DNA of 20,352 nt. It comes from Methanobrevibacter thaueri (GTDB lineage Archaea; Methanobacteriota; Methanobacteria; Methanobacteriales; Methanobacteriaceae). The stretch is from the NCBI RefSeq assembly GCF_015062905.1, contig NZ_SUTK01000029.1, positions 1 to 20,352 of the forward strand, read 5' to 3'. The notes beneath the pieces are model-generated. The model made no database searches and was not told where the DNA came from. It was given only the letters and a program-made list of their open reading frames with translations. Positions 20,307-20,352 of this stretch are shown here, in pieces (position 1 is the first letter of the stretch; the number at the start of each line of letters is the position of its first letter). A program made the translations under genes and the position numbers.

Positions 20307-20352
20307 TTATTCGATTACTTTTCAAATGCTCTCTCTCATTTTTTATATAGGA

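Larger units (their letters stand above)
19824..20352. other. Repeat-rich region without a supported gene
   Basis: This is 529 bases of AT-rich sequence. It contains the rpl21e Shine-Dalgarno site, a long bulged inverted repeat (19860-19914), a G/T-rich direct repeat (19995-20020), a minus-strand terminator (20021-20053), an isolated hairpin (20090-20131) and a 19-bp tandem repeat (20253-20306). The minus strand is open from the right edge to a stop at 20236-20238 (38 codons), so the tail of an unseen gene is possible. Its sequence matches no family I know, and the 19-bp repeat unit is not a multiple of three. A TATA-like CCTATATAAAAA lies at the right edge on the minus strand. Confidence 0.6.

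Noticed and set aside
20236..20352. Open minus-strand frame from the right edge, possible C-terminus of an unseen gene
   Set aside because: Only 38 codons are visible, no motif is recognised, and a repeat unit of 19 bases argues against coding. Sequence beyond the window would settle it.
1..20352. CRISPR array, tRNA or rRNA genes, insertion sequences, toxin-antitoxin or restriction genes
   Set aside because: I looked for regular 25-40 base repeats with spacers, tRNA-like cloverleafs, transposase motifs with terminal repeats, and typical defence families. None is convincing in this window.

Overview
The window looks like the chromosome of a mesophilic, AT-rich methanogenic archaeon of the Methanobacteriales, most likely Methanobrevibacter or a close relative. 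It carries archaeal information-processing genes (csl4, dph2, srp54, pus10, a Sec61-beta gene, rpoF, rpl21e). Its Shine-Dalgarno sites are of the GGTGA type and its TATA boxes are archaeal. It also encodes a secreted adhesin-like protein whose Lys-rich C-terminal domain is typical of Methanobrevibacter. The genus call is inference; the archaeal call is secure.

Layout. (1) 1-3199, minus strand: hpt and dph2 are adjacent, then comes an adhesin-like gene with its own promoter and terminator, then the start of csl4. (2) 3284-8315, plus strand: srp54-pus10-moaC, the small translocon gene secG, then hisF-ogg with overlapping ends. (3) 8327-12386: an accessory membrane block, with a CPBP (CAAX-type) protease gene divergent from a 14-TM drug-transporter-like MFS gene, followed by a MATE-family protein carrying an extra C-terminal histidine-kinase-like ATPase domain. 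(4) 12418-16754: a cyclophilin (minus), argD, a Nudix hydrolase (minus), and the lysine-biosynthesis pair lysA-dapF. (5) 16760-19823, minus strand: rpl21e-rpoF, DUF655-rsmA-hemK2 methyltransferase, and an easily missed 55-residue membrane protein translationally coupled to the methyltransferase. (6) 19824-20352: about 530 bases without a supported gene, rich in inverted and tandem repeats.

The main large-scale observation is that srp54-pus10 and rpl21e-rpoF-DUF655-rsmA, which I recall as one continuous run in many Euryarchaeota, lie here about 11 kb apart and on opposite strands. This is what an inversion with ends at the pus10/moaC junction and in the repeat-rich region upstream of rpl21e would produce. 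The most unusual proteins are the MATE-ATPase fusion and the adhesin, which has an acidic N-terminus, an N-glycosylation-sequon repeat and a purely basic C-terminus. I found no CRISPR array, rRNA or tRNA gene, insertion sequence or recognisable defence system.
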